This document shows, piece after piece, positions 48,434 through 56,100 of a DNA stretch of 64,000 nt. The notes beneath the pieces are model-generated. The model was given only the letters and a program-made list of their open reading frames with translations. It had not been told where the DNA came from and made no database searches. Within the stretch, counting starts at the first letter, position 1. Each line of letters begins with the position of its first letter. The position numbers were made by a program, and so were the translations under genes. The DNA is taken from contig NZ_BEXF01000021.1 in assembly GCF_002897295.1 (NCBI RefSeq), forward strand, positions 1 to 64,000. The letters are read 5' to 3'. Source of the DNA: Brevibacillus reuszeri. Lineage in GTDB: Bacteria; Bacillota; Bacilli; Brevibacillales; Brevibacillaceae.

Positions 48434-48847
48434 TTGGCTTCTTGGGGATACGTTGTTCTGCTGTTTGCGGGGCTTTGGATATTACAGGTCGTCTTCACTC
48501 AGCTGCAATCCCGCCACTACTACCGGGAGTTACGGGAGATGCAACGGCAACCGAGCGGGTACCTGGGAGTCGGGGTGAACAAACGCCGTTTTGGAGTAGG
48601 TGCCGTCATCATTCTGGTAACCGATGTACAGGGAAACGTAACGAATTGCAAGCGAATGTCTGGGATTAGCGTATTTTCCCGCTTTCGTCCGTACAATGAC
48701 CCGATTGGAAAACCGATCGACAGCTTGTATGAAAGTGCGTCACAGCATCAGAAGCATTCTGTACAAACGGCACTTCGAATGGCGATTGACCAAATCTGGT
48801 CCGCGCAGGCCAAACAGCAGCAAGACAATCAACAACAAATTGGATAA
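48434..48847 (+). CDS. gutM: GutM-family protein (glucitol operon activator type)
   Basis: A 137-residue protein of the GutM/SrlM family found at the head of glucitol-type PTS operons. The TTG start at 48434 follows GAGAGGTGG. It has one N-terminal hydrophobic helix (YVVLLFAGLWILQVVF), then a basic stretch and YLGVGVNKRRFGVGAVIILV, the conserved family core. In enterobacteria GutM is called an activator although it has no classical helix-turn-helix; membrane location here agrees with a role linked to the transporter. A terminator separates it from the EIIC gene. Confidence 0.85.
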   Translation: MASWGYVVLLFAGLWILQVVFTQLQSRHYYRELREMQRQPSGYLGVGVNKRRFGVGAVIILVTDVQGNVTNCKRMSGISVFSRFRPYNDPIGKPIDSLYESASQHQKHSVQTALRMAIDQIWSAQAKQQQDNQQQIG

Positions 48848-48864
48848 AAATGTTGGGCCGCGGG

Positions 48865-48891
48865 CCAGATGGATGACCATCTGGTTTTTTT
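48865..48891 (+). terminator. Intra-operon terminator after gutM
   Basis: Perfect stem CCAGATGG / CCATCTGG with a 4-nt loop and seven T residues. It must be partly read through, or bypassed, for the PTS genes to be expressed from the only evident promoter. Confidence 0.9.
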
Positions 48892-48920
48892 GCATCATTT
48901 TCTAGGGGAGGTATGGGTAA

Positions 48921-49454
48921 ATGGACTTTTTTGTTCATCTTGCAGAGGGATTCATCGGCATGTTTCAAGAGGGGGGCAAGACCTTCATAGGGCTGGTGAC
49001 AGGCATTATCCCTACGTTGATTTGCTTGATCACAGCTGTAAACGCCTTCATCAAATTTGTGGGAGAAGAACGCATCGAACGGTTTGCTTCTAAATGCACC
49101 GGCAACATTATTTTGCGCTATACTCTCTTCCCGGTCTTATCCATGTTTTTCCTGACTAATCCAATGGCTTATACATTCGGCAAGTTCTTGCCTGAACACC
49201 AGAAGCCAGCCTTCTACGATTCGGCTGTATCGTTCTGCCATCCGATCACGGGATTGTTCCCACATGCGAATGCGTCTGAGCTGTTCGTGTATATGGGCAT
49301 CGCCACCGGAATCACTCAGCTTGGTCTGTCTCTTGGACCACTCGCTATTCGCTACTTCTTGGTCGCGATCGTCATCATCTTGATTCGCGGTATCGTAACG
49401 GAATATATCACCAAAATGATGATGAAGCGCCGCGAGATGCAGGCAGCGGCATAG
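48921..49454 (+). CDS. srlA: PTS glucitol-type EIIC component
   Basis: First part of the split glucitol permease, 177 residues, starting MDFFVHLAEGFIGMFQEGGK. It has about four hydrophobic segments. Characteristic motifs are IPTLICLITAVNAFIKFVG, FVGEERIERFA and NPMAYTFGKFLPEHQKPAFYDSAVSFCHPITGLFPHANA, here cut into two. It works with the EIIBC protein encoded next. Start ATG 48921, ribosome binding site AGGGGAGG. Glucitol-class systems carry sorbitol or other polyols; the operon lacks a sorbitol-6-phosphate dehydrogenase of the usual SDR type, so sorbitol is doubtful. Confidence 0.9.
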   Translation: MDFFVHLAEGFIGMFQEGGKTFIGLVTGIIPTLICLITAVNAFIKFVGEERIERFASKCTGNIILRYTLFPVLSMFFLTNPMAYTFGKFLPEHQKPAFYDSAVSFCHPITGLFPHANASELFVYMGIATGITQLGLSLGPLAIRYFLVAIVIILIRGIVTEYITKMMMKRREMQAAA

Positions 49455-49476
49455 AAGCGGAAAGGGGAGACACAGG

Positions 49477-50499
49477 ATGAGCAATTATCGTGCGGTGCAA
49501 GTAACAAAAGGGTCCAGCGGTTGGGGAGGACCACTCACGATCCTGCCTACGGATGACAAACCATATATTGCTTCGATTACAGGTGGTGGCATTCACCCTG
49601 TAGCGGCGCAAATTGCTGAGCTGACAGGCGGTATTGCAGTAGATGGCTTTACCAACAAAGTAGAGCCTGGTGAAATGGCATGCGTCATCATTGACTGCGG
49701 CGGAACGGCTCGAATTGGTGTTTATCCTAAGCTGGGAGTCTTGACAGTCGACGTAATGGCATCGTCACCATCCGGACCTTTGATCAACTTTATTAAGGAA
49801 ACCAACTTTGTTTCTGGCGTAAAAGTGAACAACGTCGAACTGACAAATGAAGTAGCTTCAGCTGCCGTCAGCACAGCTGGCGATCAACAAAAGAAATCGG
49901 CACAGGAGCTGAAAGCCGAAGCGCGTGCCAAAGTAGCGAGCATGCAAAGCAATCAGCCCCCCAGAAAAACCGGCTTCATCGAAAAAATCGGTCGTTTGAT
50001 GGGTGGGGTAGTCAGCACCTTTTATCAAGCTGGACGCGACACTGTCGATCAAGTATTGCGCAATATTTTGCCGTTCATGGCTTTTGTCAGCACGCTGATC
50101 GGGATTATCCTGTTCACCGGAATTGGCGATGTCATGGCAAATATTATTAAGCCACTGGCTGGGAATTTGATCGGTCTTTTGATCATCTCCATCGTTTGCG
50201 CTCTTCCTTTCTTGTCTCCGTTACTGGGGCCGGGTGCGGTTATTGCCCAAGTCGTAGGCGTGCTGGTAGGGGTGGAAATCGGGCGTGGTACAATCCCGCC
50301 GCAACTGGCGCTGCCGGCTCTGTTCGCCATCAATCCTCAGGTTGGATGCGACTTTGTTCCGGTGGGATTGACACTGGGAGAAGCAAAACCAGAGACGATC
50401 GAAGTGGGAGTGCCTGCCGTCCTCATGTCTCGCCAAATCACAGGACCAATCGCAGTAGTCATCGCTTACGTGGCAAGCTTTGGGCTTTATACCGAGTAA
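49477..50499 (+). CDS. srlE: PTS glucitol-type EIIBC component
   Basis: Fusion of a cytosolic EIIB domain and a membrane EIIC-like domain, 340 residues. The EIIB part starts VQVTKGSSGWGGPLTI and contains IASITGGGIHPVAAQIAELTGG; the candidate phosphorylated cysteine is in CVIIDCGGTARIG (about 67-79). The membrane part from about 190 (LPFMAFVSTLIGIILFTGI) includes LPFLSPLLGPGAVIAQVVG and NPQVGCDFVPVGLTLGEA, both hallmarks of SrlE. Start ATG 49477, ribosome binding site GAAAGGGGAG. Confidence 0.9.
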   Translation: MSNYRAVQVTKGSSGWGGPLTILPTDDKPYIASITGGGIHPVAAQIAELTGGIAVDGFTNKVEPGEMACVIIDCGGTARIGVYPKLGVLTVDVMASSPSGPLINFIKETNFVSGVKVNNVELTNEVASAAVSTAGDQQKKSAQELKAEARAKVASMQSNQPPRKTGFIEKIGRLMGGVVSTFYQAGRDTVDQVLRNILPFMAFVSTLIGIILFTGIGDVMANIIKPLAGNLIGLLIISIVCALPFLSPLLGPGAVIAQVVGVLVGVEIGRGTIPPQLALPALFAINPQVGCDFVPVGLTLGEAKPETIEVGVPAVLMSRQITGPIAVVIAYVASFGLYTE

Positions 50500-50520
50500 T
50501 TCACAATCAGGAGGGTACAA

Positions 50521-50886
50521 ATGAACACCTTGTTTACCAGCACGATCGTTTCCATCGGAGATTTGGTTCCAGATTTCCTCAAAGAGAACACAGTGATTCT
50601 TTTCAATGAAGATGCTCCAGATGAGCTGCGCGATATTGCTCTGCTGCACACCAAATCCGAGCAATTCGTAAGCATCGAGCCGGGAGACATTTTCCAGATC
50701 GGTGACCTGCAGCTGCGGGTTACATCAGTCGGAGAAAAAGCAAACGAAACCCTACAAACCATTGGTCATTGCACTGTGAAAGCGGATGGAAGTGCTGCCC
50801 CGCAGCTGCCTGGGATGATTCATGTCGAAGACGCTACCCTTCCTTCTATAGAGATTGGGGTCAAAATTGCCTTTTTCCGTCCGTAA
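50521..50886 (+). CDS. srlB: PTS glucitol-type EIIA component
   Basis: Soluble 121-residue phosphocarrier that passes phosphate from HPr to the EIIB domain. Motifs are IVSIGDLVPDF near the N-terminus, the histidine in IALLHTKSEQF (about 42) that corresponds to the phosphorylated residue, GDIFQIGDLQLRVTSVGE, and the C-terminal GVKIAFFRP. Start ATG 50521 follows AGGAGGG. The order gutM, EIIC, EIIBC, EIIA is the standard one for the class. Confidence 0.9.
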   Translation: MNTLFTSTIVSIGDLVPDFLKENTVILFNEDAPDELRDIALLHTKSEQFVSIEPGDIFQIGDLQLRVTSVGEKANETLQTIGHCTVKADGSAAPQLPGMIHVEDATLPSIEIGVKIAFFRP

Positions 50887-50925
50887 ATCACAACATCTAC
50901 TATACAAAAGAGAGGGAGAGACACC

Positions 50926-52215
50926 ATGTTGGGATTCAATAGACGACTGGCAGCATTAGAGAAAGAGGGAGGCTGCATTCGCGTGGGGCTGGTCGGGGCT
51001 GGCCAAATGGGTCGCGGACTGATCTCACAAATCGAAGGAATGAAAGGGATGTCCGTGGTGATCACGGCGGATTTGTTCCCTGAGAATGTAAAAGCCGCCT
51101 ATCGCAAGGCAGGAGTACCTGAAAGCCGAATTACGGAGACGCAAGACCTCGACAAAGCGGATAAGGCGATCGCTTCCGGACATTCGGTTGTAACGAAGGA
51201 TGCCGAGCTGATTCCTCAACTAACGAATGTCGATGTGATCGTCGATGCGACTGGGATGCCGGAGATTGGTGCCAAGGTCGCTTGGGAAGCGATCCGACAT
51301 AAGAAGCATATCGTTATGCTGAACGTCGAAGCAGATATCACTATCGGACCACTCCTGAAGCAGCAGGCAGATGAAGCAGGTGTCATCTATACAGGCTCGG
51401 CAGGGGATGAGCCTGGCGCGATTATGGAGCTCCATGACTTCGCAGACGCATTGGGCTTCGAGATTGTCGCGCTGGGAAAAGGAAAAAACAATGCCTTGAA
51501 CGTCCACGCCAATCCAGACACAGCTCGTGCAGAAGCTGCTCTAAAAGGATCGAGTCCCAAAATGCTCGCATCGTTTCAGGACGGAACCAAAACAATGGTG
51601 GAAATGACAGCAGTAGCCAATGCCACTGGATTTGTTCCTGACATTCCCGGTATGCATGGACGAAAAGCTCGATTGGAAGAGCTGCCAGGTCTTTTCTCAC
51701 TTGCTGAACAGGGCGGTATGCTTGGCCGCACACGGATTGTCGATTATGTGGACGGTGTTGCCCCAGGCGTGTTTGCGATTATTTCCTCCGCGATGCAAGA
51801 AGTGCACGACACCATGAAATATTTGAAAATGGGCGCGGGTCCGAATTACGTCCTGTATCGCCCGTATCATTTGACTAGCCTGGAAACTCCTTTGTCTATC
51901 GCACGCGCGTATCTACAGAAGGAGGCGACAATCGCACCTTACTACGGCATGGTAGCCGAGACCGTAGCGGTAGCAAAGAAACAGCTGAAAGCCGGAGAAG
52001 CGATGGACGGAATCGGCGGATTCTCGGCTTATGGCAAGATTGTGACAGCAGCAGACAAGCGTGAGCAGAACGCACTGCCAATCGGCTTGATTGGGCCACA
52101 CATTCGCTTGAAAAAAGATGTGGAGCAAGGAACCATTATTACTCTGGATGATATTGAATTTACTGAACAAACCACTATTCTGCGACTGCGTGAGCAAATG
52201 GATAATGGGAATTAA
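50926..52215 (+). CDS. Homoserine-dehydrogenase-like/SAF oxidoreductase (DXR-II/DRL family)
   Basis: A 429-residue NAD(P)-dependent enzyme. It starts LGFNRRLAALEKEGGCIRVG, with the cofactor loop GLVGAGQMGRGL (about 22-33) and then VDVIVDATGMPEIGAKVAWE, KHIVMLNVEADIT, YTGSAGDEPGAIMEL and ALGKGKNNALN. The C-terminus is a short SAF-like domain (ENALPIGLIGPHIRLKKDV region to ITLDDIEF). This is the architecture of the family that contains DXR-II (DRL), known from Brucella as a second type of 1-deoxy-D-xylulose 5-phosphate reductoisomerase, and related oxidoreductases of unknown activity. It is the only non-transport enzyme in the PTS operon, so it probably acts on the imported polyol phosphate. 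Genes of this family are often mislabelled as FlgA because of the SAF part. The exact substrate is not proven. Confidence 0.72.
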   Translation: MLGFNRRLAALEKEGGCIRVGLVGAGQMGRGLISQIEGMKGMSVVITADLFPENVKAAYRKAGVPESRITETQDLDKADKAIASGHSVVTKDAELIPQLTNVDVIVDATGMPEIGAKVAWEAIRHKKHIVMLNVEADITIGPLLKQQADEAGVIYTGSAGDEPGAIMELHDFADALGFEIVALGKGKNNALNVHANPDTARAEAALKGSSPKMLASFQDGTKTMVEMTAVANATGFVPDIPGMHGRKARLEELPGLFSLAEQGGMLGRTRIVDYVDGVAPGVFAIISSAMQEVHDTMKYLKMGAGPNYVLYRPYHLTSLETPLSIARAYLQKEATIAPYYGMVAETVAVAKKQLKAGEAMDGIGGFSAYGKIVTAADKREQNALPIGLIGPHIRLKKDVEQGTIITLDDIEFTEQTTILRLREQMDNGN

Positions 52216-52284
52216 ATAGGTAGAGGGGAAGGAAGGCATGAACATGTCTTCCTCTTTCCTTTCTATAAAGAGGAACAAATCTGT

Positions 52285-52316
52285 TATAATATGTAACGTA
52301 GAAGAGCATAGTAACG
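52285..52316. promoter_or_regulatory. Promoter and weaker operator-like element before the SorC gene
   Basis: TTATAAT at 52284-52290 is a -10-like element. ATGTAAC (52291-52297) and GAGCATAGTAAC (52304-52315) repeat, with changes and one base less, the TGTAAC...GAACATTTGTAA pattern of operators A and B. It would allow autoregulation. The match is clearly weaker than those two. Confidence 0.45.
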
Positions 52317-52335
52317 TTTTTAATGAGGGATACGT

Positions 52336-53310
52336 ATGGATAACTGGACAGAAAAACGCGAAATGGTACGAGTCGCAAAATTATACTATTTGACTGGACT
52401 CACACAGGCGGAAATTGCTAAAAAGCTGGGCGTTTCCCGTCCGGTGATTTCCAAGATGCTGCAGCGAGCCAAAGACACAGGCATCGTGGAGATTTACATC
52501 CGTGATGAAACGGTGAGCATGGTGGAGCTGGAGCAGCAACTGGAAGCAGTACTACGTCTGGATGAGGTCATCGTTGTCCCGTCCTATGGGAACAAAAATG
52601 AAGAAATGATCAAACAACAAGTAGCCAAAGCAGCTGCCCAGTACCTGCCCAAGTGGATTCGCAACAAACGGAGGATTGGAATCTCTTGGGGGACAACACT
52701 GTACCACCTCGTTAATGAATACCCGTTTGAGAGACACCATAAGATGAAAGTATACCCTCTGGTAGGCGGGATCGGCCGTCATCGCATCGAAATTCACTCC
52801 AATCAGCTCGCCTACGAATTTTCGAAAAAACTCGGTGCAAGCTGTGAGTTTCTTTATGCTCCTGCTATTGCCGATTCCATGGAGCTAAAAAGACAGCTGA
52901 TAGACTCACCGGACATTCGATCGATTTTGGAGGAAGCTCGTCAAGTAGAGCTTGCTATCGTCGGGATTGGCAATCCGTATGAATCGACCATGACAGAAAT
53001 GGGATATCTTAAGGAAGAGGATCTTTGTCAATTGCAGGAAGGCAAAGCAGTTGGGGATATCAGTTCACGCTTTATTGATAAATCCGGTAAACCCATCCAT
53101 AACGATTTGAATAATCGCGTCATCGGGATTGAGCTGGACGAACTGAAGCATATTCCAACCGTCGTGGGAGTCGTTTCTGGAAGCAATAAGCTGGACGCGG
53201 TTTGGGCCAGTTTGCAAGGCAATTATTTCGATAAGTTAATCATAGACGAATATTTGGCAGAAGTGCTGTTGGAAAAGGCGAAGGAGGTGAGCATAAGTGA
53301 AAGAGGATAA
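52336..53310 (+). CDS. SorC-family transcriptional regulator
   Basis: A 324-residue sugar-phosphate-responsive regulator. It has an N-terminal helix-turn-helix (LTGLTQAEIAKKLGVSRPVI then SKMLQRAK, about 16-45) and a C-terminal SorC effector domain with GISWGTTLYHLV, KVYPLVGGIG and LAIVGIGNP, the phosphosugar-binding blocks. Start ATG 52336. It follows the oxidoreductase gene by 120 bp and probably has its own promoter. It is the only regulator in the module and the likely binder of operators A and B. SorC proteins act as repressor or activator depending on a phosphorylated sugar, which here would be the PTS product or a later intermediate. Confidence 0.9.
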   Translation: MDNWTEKREMVRVAKLYYLTGLTQAEIAKKLGVSRPVISKMLQRAKDTGIVEIYIRDETVSMVELEQQLEAVLRLDEVIVVPSYGNKNEEMIKQQVAKAAAQYLPKWIRNKRRIGISWGTTLYHLVNEYPFERHHKMKVYPLVGGIGRHRIEIHSNQLAYEFSKKLGASCEFLYAPAIADSMELKRQLIDSPDIRSILEEARQVELAIVGIGNPYESTMTEMGYLKEEDLCQLQEGKAVGDISSRFIDKSGKPIHNDLNNRVIGIELDELKHIPTVVGVVSGSNKLDAVWASLQGNYFDKLIIDEYLAEVLLEKAKEVSISERG

Positions 53311-53620
53311 AATGAGAACAACTCTGTTTTGTGACACTTGTATGGATGATACTGAACATGAAGTAACCTATGTAGATAAAATCCTGTACCAGATTCGTTG
53401 TGTGGAATGTGAAAAATCACATTCGCGCGGATCAGAAATACAAAGAGAGCTTTACTTGAATTATATGGAACGAGTCTTTAGCAAGCCAAAACGCTTCAAA
53501 AACGAGGCTGGAGAAAACTTACCTCATTTCCTGTTTTCACTCCCTTATCGTGTGATGAGCAAGCCTTTTCGTACCTACAAGGAAATAAAAAACATGTTTA
53601 ATTATAAACGAAAAATATAA
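53297..53620 (+). CDS. Small cysteine-pair protein overlapping the SorC gene
   Basis: A 107-residue protein from GTG 53297, which has GGAGG nine bases upstream; it overlaps the end of the SorC gene by 14 bases and is probably translationally coupled. The N-terminal third has CDTCMDDTEHEV and IRCVECEKSHSRG, two CxxC pairs forming a zinc-ribbon-like fold. The basic C-terminus ends NYKRKI. It resembles small BH-type proteins of Bacillales of unknown function. It may bind nucleic acid or be an accessory of the regulator. Confidence 0.7.
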   Translation: MKEDKMRTTLFCDTCMDDTEHEVTYVDKILYQIRCVECEKSHSRGSEIQRELYLNYMERVFSKPKRFKNEAGENLPHFLFSLPYRVMSKPFRTYKEIKNMFNYKRKI

Positions 53621-53635
53621 AGAAAAACGCTAAGA

Positions 53636-53684
53636 GAGGCTGTCCAGAAAGTCGGATTATCTGACCTTCTGGAGCCTTTTTTTG
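53636..53684 (+). terminator. Terminator of the SorC operon
   Basis: AGGCTGTCCAGAAAGTC pairs with GACCTTCTGGAGCCT with small bulges, followed by TTTTTTT. Confidence 0.88.
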
Positions 53685-53746
53685 TGGAATGCCCCCGGCT
53701 CGTTTTTTTGAGAAGAATAAAGCTATCATGCAAGGTTAACAAAACG

Positions 53747-53795
53747 AAAGCACAGTATTCGACGAGCTTTTCCCTCGTTTGGATGCTGTGCTTTT
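53747..53795 (-). terminator. Terminator of the minus-strand TetR gene
   Basis: Arms AAAGCACAG and CTGTGCTTT with an inner ACGAG/CTCGT stem; the flanks supply T runs on both strands, so it can act both ways. Confidence 0.75.
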
Positions 53796-53823
53796 GCCTG
53801 TTTGCCGTGCAAATCATTCCGAA

Positions 53824-54405
53824 CTACTCAAGTGACGCAAGCATCATTTTGACAGCATTATCGATAAAGGCTCGGTTTGGACGAGATTTTAAGAGTACCG
53901 TCAGTCCAATTAACGATACGATCAACGACTGCGATACAGCTTTTGCATCCATATCAGCCTTTAGCTCGCCTGATTTTATCCCGCGTTCAATCGCCTCTTG
54001 AAAGATGACGGAGAGGTACATTTGATGTTCCCTCGTCAGGATTTCAAATTTCTCATCATGAGGAGCAAGCTCGACCATGGTATTAATACAAAAGCATCCA
54101 CGGCTGAGACTTCCGGCATATTCTTCATCTACTACCTCTTCAAAAAAAATGCGGAAGGCTTCTTTTACAGACGGATAGTCTTGAAGTCTGTTGCGTACCT
54201 CGGAAGCACGAGACATTGTATATTTGCGTAGTGCGGCTTCGAATAGTTCCTTTTTGTCGCCAAAGGTTGAATATATGCTGGGTCGCTGTATCCCCATGCG
54301 AGAAGTCAAATCGCTTAATGAGGTAGCTTCATACCCCTTCTCCCAAAAGAGCTGCATTGCTGCGTCTAATACTTTTTCTGCGTCAAACTCGCGCGTTCTT
54401 GCCAT
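53824..54405 (-). CDS. TetR/AcrR-family transcriptional regulator
   Basis: A 193-residue repressor from ATG at 54405 (MARTREFDAEKVLDAAMQLF), with GAGAGGT upstream; a longer frame of six codons is possible. The helix-turn-helix is GYEATSLSDLTSRMGIQRPS followed by IYSTFGDKKELFEAAL. The C-terminal domain, with YAGSLSRGCFCINTMVELAP, resembles regulators of drug and quinone stress. It is divergent from an MFS gene, with a palindrome in the intergenic region. The ligand is unknown. Confidence 0.9.
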   Translation of the reverse strand: MARTREFDAEKVLDAAMQLFWEKGYEATSLSDLTSRMGIQRPSIYSTFGDKKELFEAALRKYTMSRASEVRNRLQDYPSVKEAFRIFFEEVVDEEYAGSLSRGCFCINTMVELAPHDEKFEILTREHQMYLSVIFQEAIERGIKSGELKADMDAKAVSQSLIVSLIGLTVLLKSRPNRAFIDNAVKMMLASLE

Positions 54406-54449
54406 GATGAATACCTCTCTCAATTTTCTCAGATAACGAAACTAAATTC

Positions 54450-54473
54450 ATTACTTATCAGTATGTTATATTC
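54450..54473. promoter_or_regulatory. Half-operator before the TetR gene
   Basis: CTTATCAGTATGTTATATTC carries the TATGTTAT half-site that forms both arms of the palindrome at 54611-54638. It would permit autoregulation. Confidence 0.5.
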
Positions 54474-54610
54474 TATGATGATCCGCATGTATTGTCAATT
54501 GTATGATGTTATTGCCCCGCGTGTAGTAGGGCGTACTTTTACCGGGTGATCGTTTTTTCTAAATGATGATATTGACAGCGACAGAAAGTGTGGGATATAT
54601 TTACTGAGCA

Positions 54611-54638
54611 AAATAACATACCGATCGATATGTTATTT
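54611..54638. promoter_or_regulatory. Palindromic TetR operator before the MFS gene
   Basis: AAATAACATA and TATGTTATTT are perfect 10-bp arms around an 8-bp CCGATCGA centre, a 28-bp near-perfect palindrome about 40 bp before the MFS start codon. Confidence 0.82.
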
Positions 54639-54676
54639 TGTTGTGAATTAACATGTGGAGGTAAGGAGAGAACCAA

Positions 54677-55969
54677 ATGGAGGAGGTCATAGAAAAAGTA
54701 GCTGTCAAAAAGGAGGTGCAGGTAGATTCGTCACAGGCGACGTTTGTCACGAGTGGCCCGGTTCCCAGTTCGTCTATGTCGCGCTCTGTGACACTATTGT
54801 TTTCGGTTGCCTGTGGAATGTCGGTTGCGAATATTTACTTTGCACAGCCACTGCTTGATCATTTGGCACGCGAGTTTGGCATCGACTATTCAGCCATCGG
54901 CAGCCTGATTACGATCACTCAAATCTTTTATGCCGTAGGACTGCTTATGCTTGTGCCGCTTGGAGATTTCCTGAACCAACGCAGACTGATTACGGGTCAG
55001 ATGCTATTATCTGTGATCGCTTTGGTGATGGTCGGGACTGCGTCCAACAGCACGGTACTATTTGCAGGCATAGCTCTGGTGGGATTGCTGGCAGTTGTGA
55101 CACAAACCCTTGTCGCATTTGCGGCGACTTTAGCATCCCCTGAGAAGCGAGGACAGGTAGTAGGAGTAGTAACTAGCGGAATCGTGATAGGCATCCTGCT
55201 TGCGCGAGCGTTTTCGGGAGTGCTGACAGATCTGTCGGGATGGCGGTCTGTTTATCTGGTTTCTGCTGCGCTCATGCTTCTGATGGTTTGCGTATTATTT
55301 CGGGTGCTGCCAAATATTGAGCGGGAGAAGCAGCTACAACGACTGTCCTATCCAAGGCTGCTCCGGTCAGTGTTTATGCTGCTCGCACAGGAACGCATTT
55401 TACGCATTCGCTCTGTTTTAGCTATGCTGATTTTTGCAGCTTTCAGCATCATGTGGACGCCATTGGTACTGCCGCTTAGTGCAGCGCCATTATCTCTTTC
55501 ACACACGGCGATCGGTGCGTTTGGCCTGGCAGGAGTTGCCGGAGCCTTAGGAGCAGCAAGAGCGGGAAAGCTAGCCGATCGAGGATTAGGGCAGTGGACG
55601 ACAGGCATAGGCTTGACTCTGTTGCTTTTGTCATGGCTTCCAATGAGTTACATAGAGCAGTCGCTGTTTGTATTGGTTATTGGTATTGTTCTTCTTGATT
55701 TGGCAGTGCAGGCTGTGCATGTTACGAATCAAAGCTTCATCTTCACGTTGCGTACAGAGGCACGTAGTCGTATCACGGGTGGATATATGGTGTTTTATTC
55801 GATCGGCGTGGCTAGCGGTTCCATTACCTCGACCTATGCATATGCTCATTATGGCTGGGACGGAGTGTGCTTGCTTGGTGCCTCGGTCAGTGCTCTAGCG
55901 CTTCTGTTTTGGGCCATGACCAGCCGAGTAAAAGCTGCCACTGAAAAAGGGTCAGTACCGAATAAATGA
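54677..55969 (+). CDS. MFS transporter (drug-efflux type)
   Basis: A 430-residue, 12-helix permease. Helix 1 region reads TLLFSVACGMSVANIYFAQPLL, matching the group of the transporter at 12064-13263, so the two are paralogues. It has an unusually long hydrophilic N-terminus (about 35 residues, MEEVIEKVAVKKEVQV...). ATG 54677 follows AAGGAGAG. Its promoter region holds a TetR palindrome and it is divergent from the TetR gene, the usual efflux-pump arrangement. The substrate is unknown. Confidence 0.88.
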   Translation: MEEVIEKVAVKKEVQVDSSQATFVTSGPVPSSSMSRSVTLLFSVACGMSVANIYFAQPLLDHLAREFGIDYSAIGSLITITQIFYAVGLLMLVPLGDFLNQRRLITGQMLLSVIALVMVGTASNSTVLFAGIALVGLLAVVTQTLVAFAATLASPEKRGQVVGVVTSGIVIGILLARAFSGVLTDLSGWRSVYLVSAALMLLMVCVLFRVLPNIEREKQLQRLSYPRLLRSVFMLLAQERILRIRSVLAMLIFAAFSIMWTPLVLPLSAAPLSLSHTAIGAFGLAGVAGALGAARAGKLADRGLGQWTTGIGLTLLLLSWLPMSYIEQSLFVLVIGIVLLDLAVQAVHVTNQSFIFTLRTEARSRITGGYMVFYSIGVASGSITSTYAYAHYGWDGVCLLGASVSALALLFWAMTSRVKAATEKGSVPNK

Positions 55970-56100
55970 CAGGAGTAGCATCCGTCATCTGTTTGATAGT
56001 CAGCTTGAAAGGAATAGCTCTAATTTAAGATATCACATATTGAGTTTTTTGCTGTCCAAGTGGTTGGCAGAAATAAATATTCAGATAGGAGAGTGAGCTC

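Noticed and set aside
48921..50886. Sorbitol as the substrate of the glucitol-type PTS
   Set aside because: The class name is only by homology; no sorbitol-6-phosphate dehydrogenase of the usual type is present and the accompanying enzymes fit a different chemistry.
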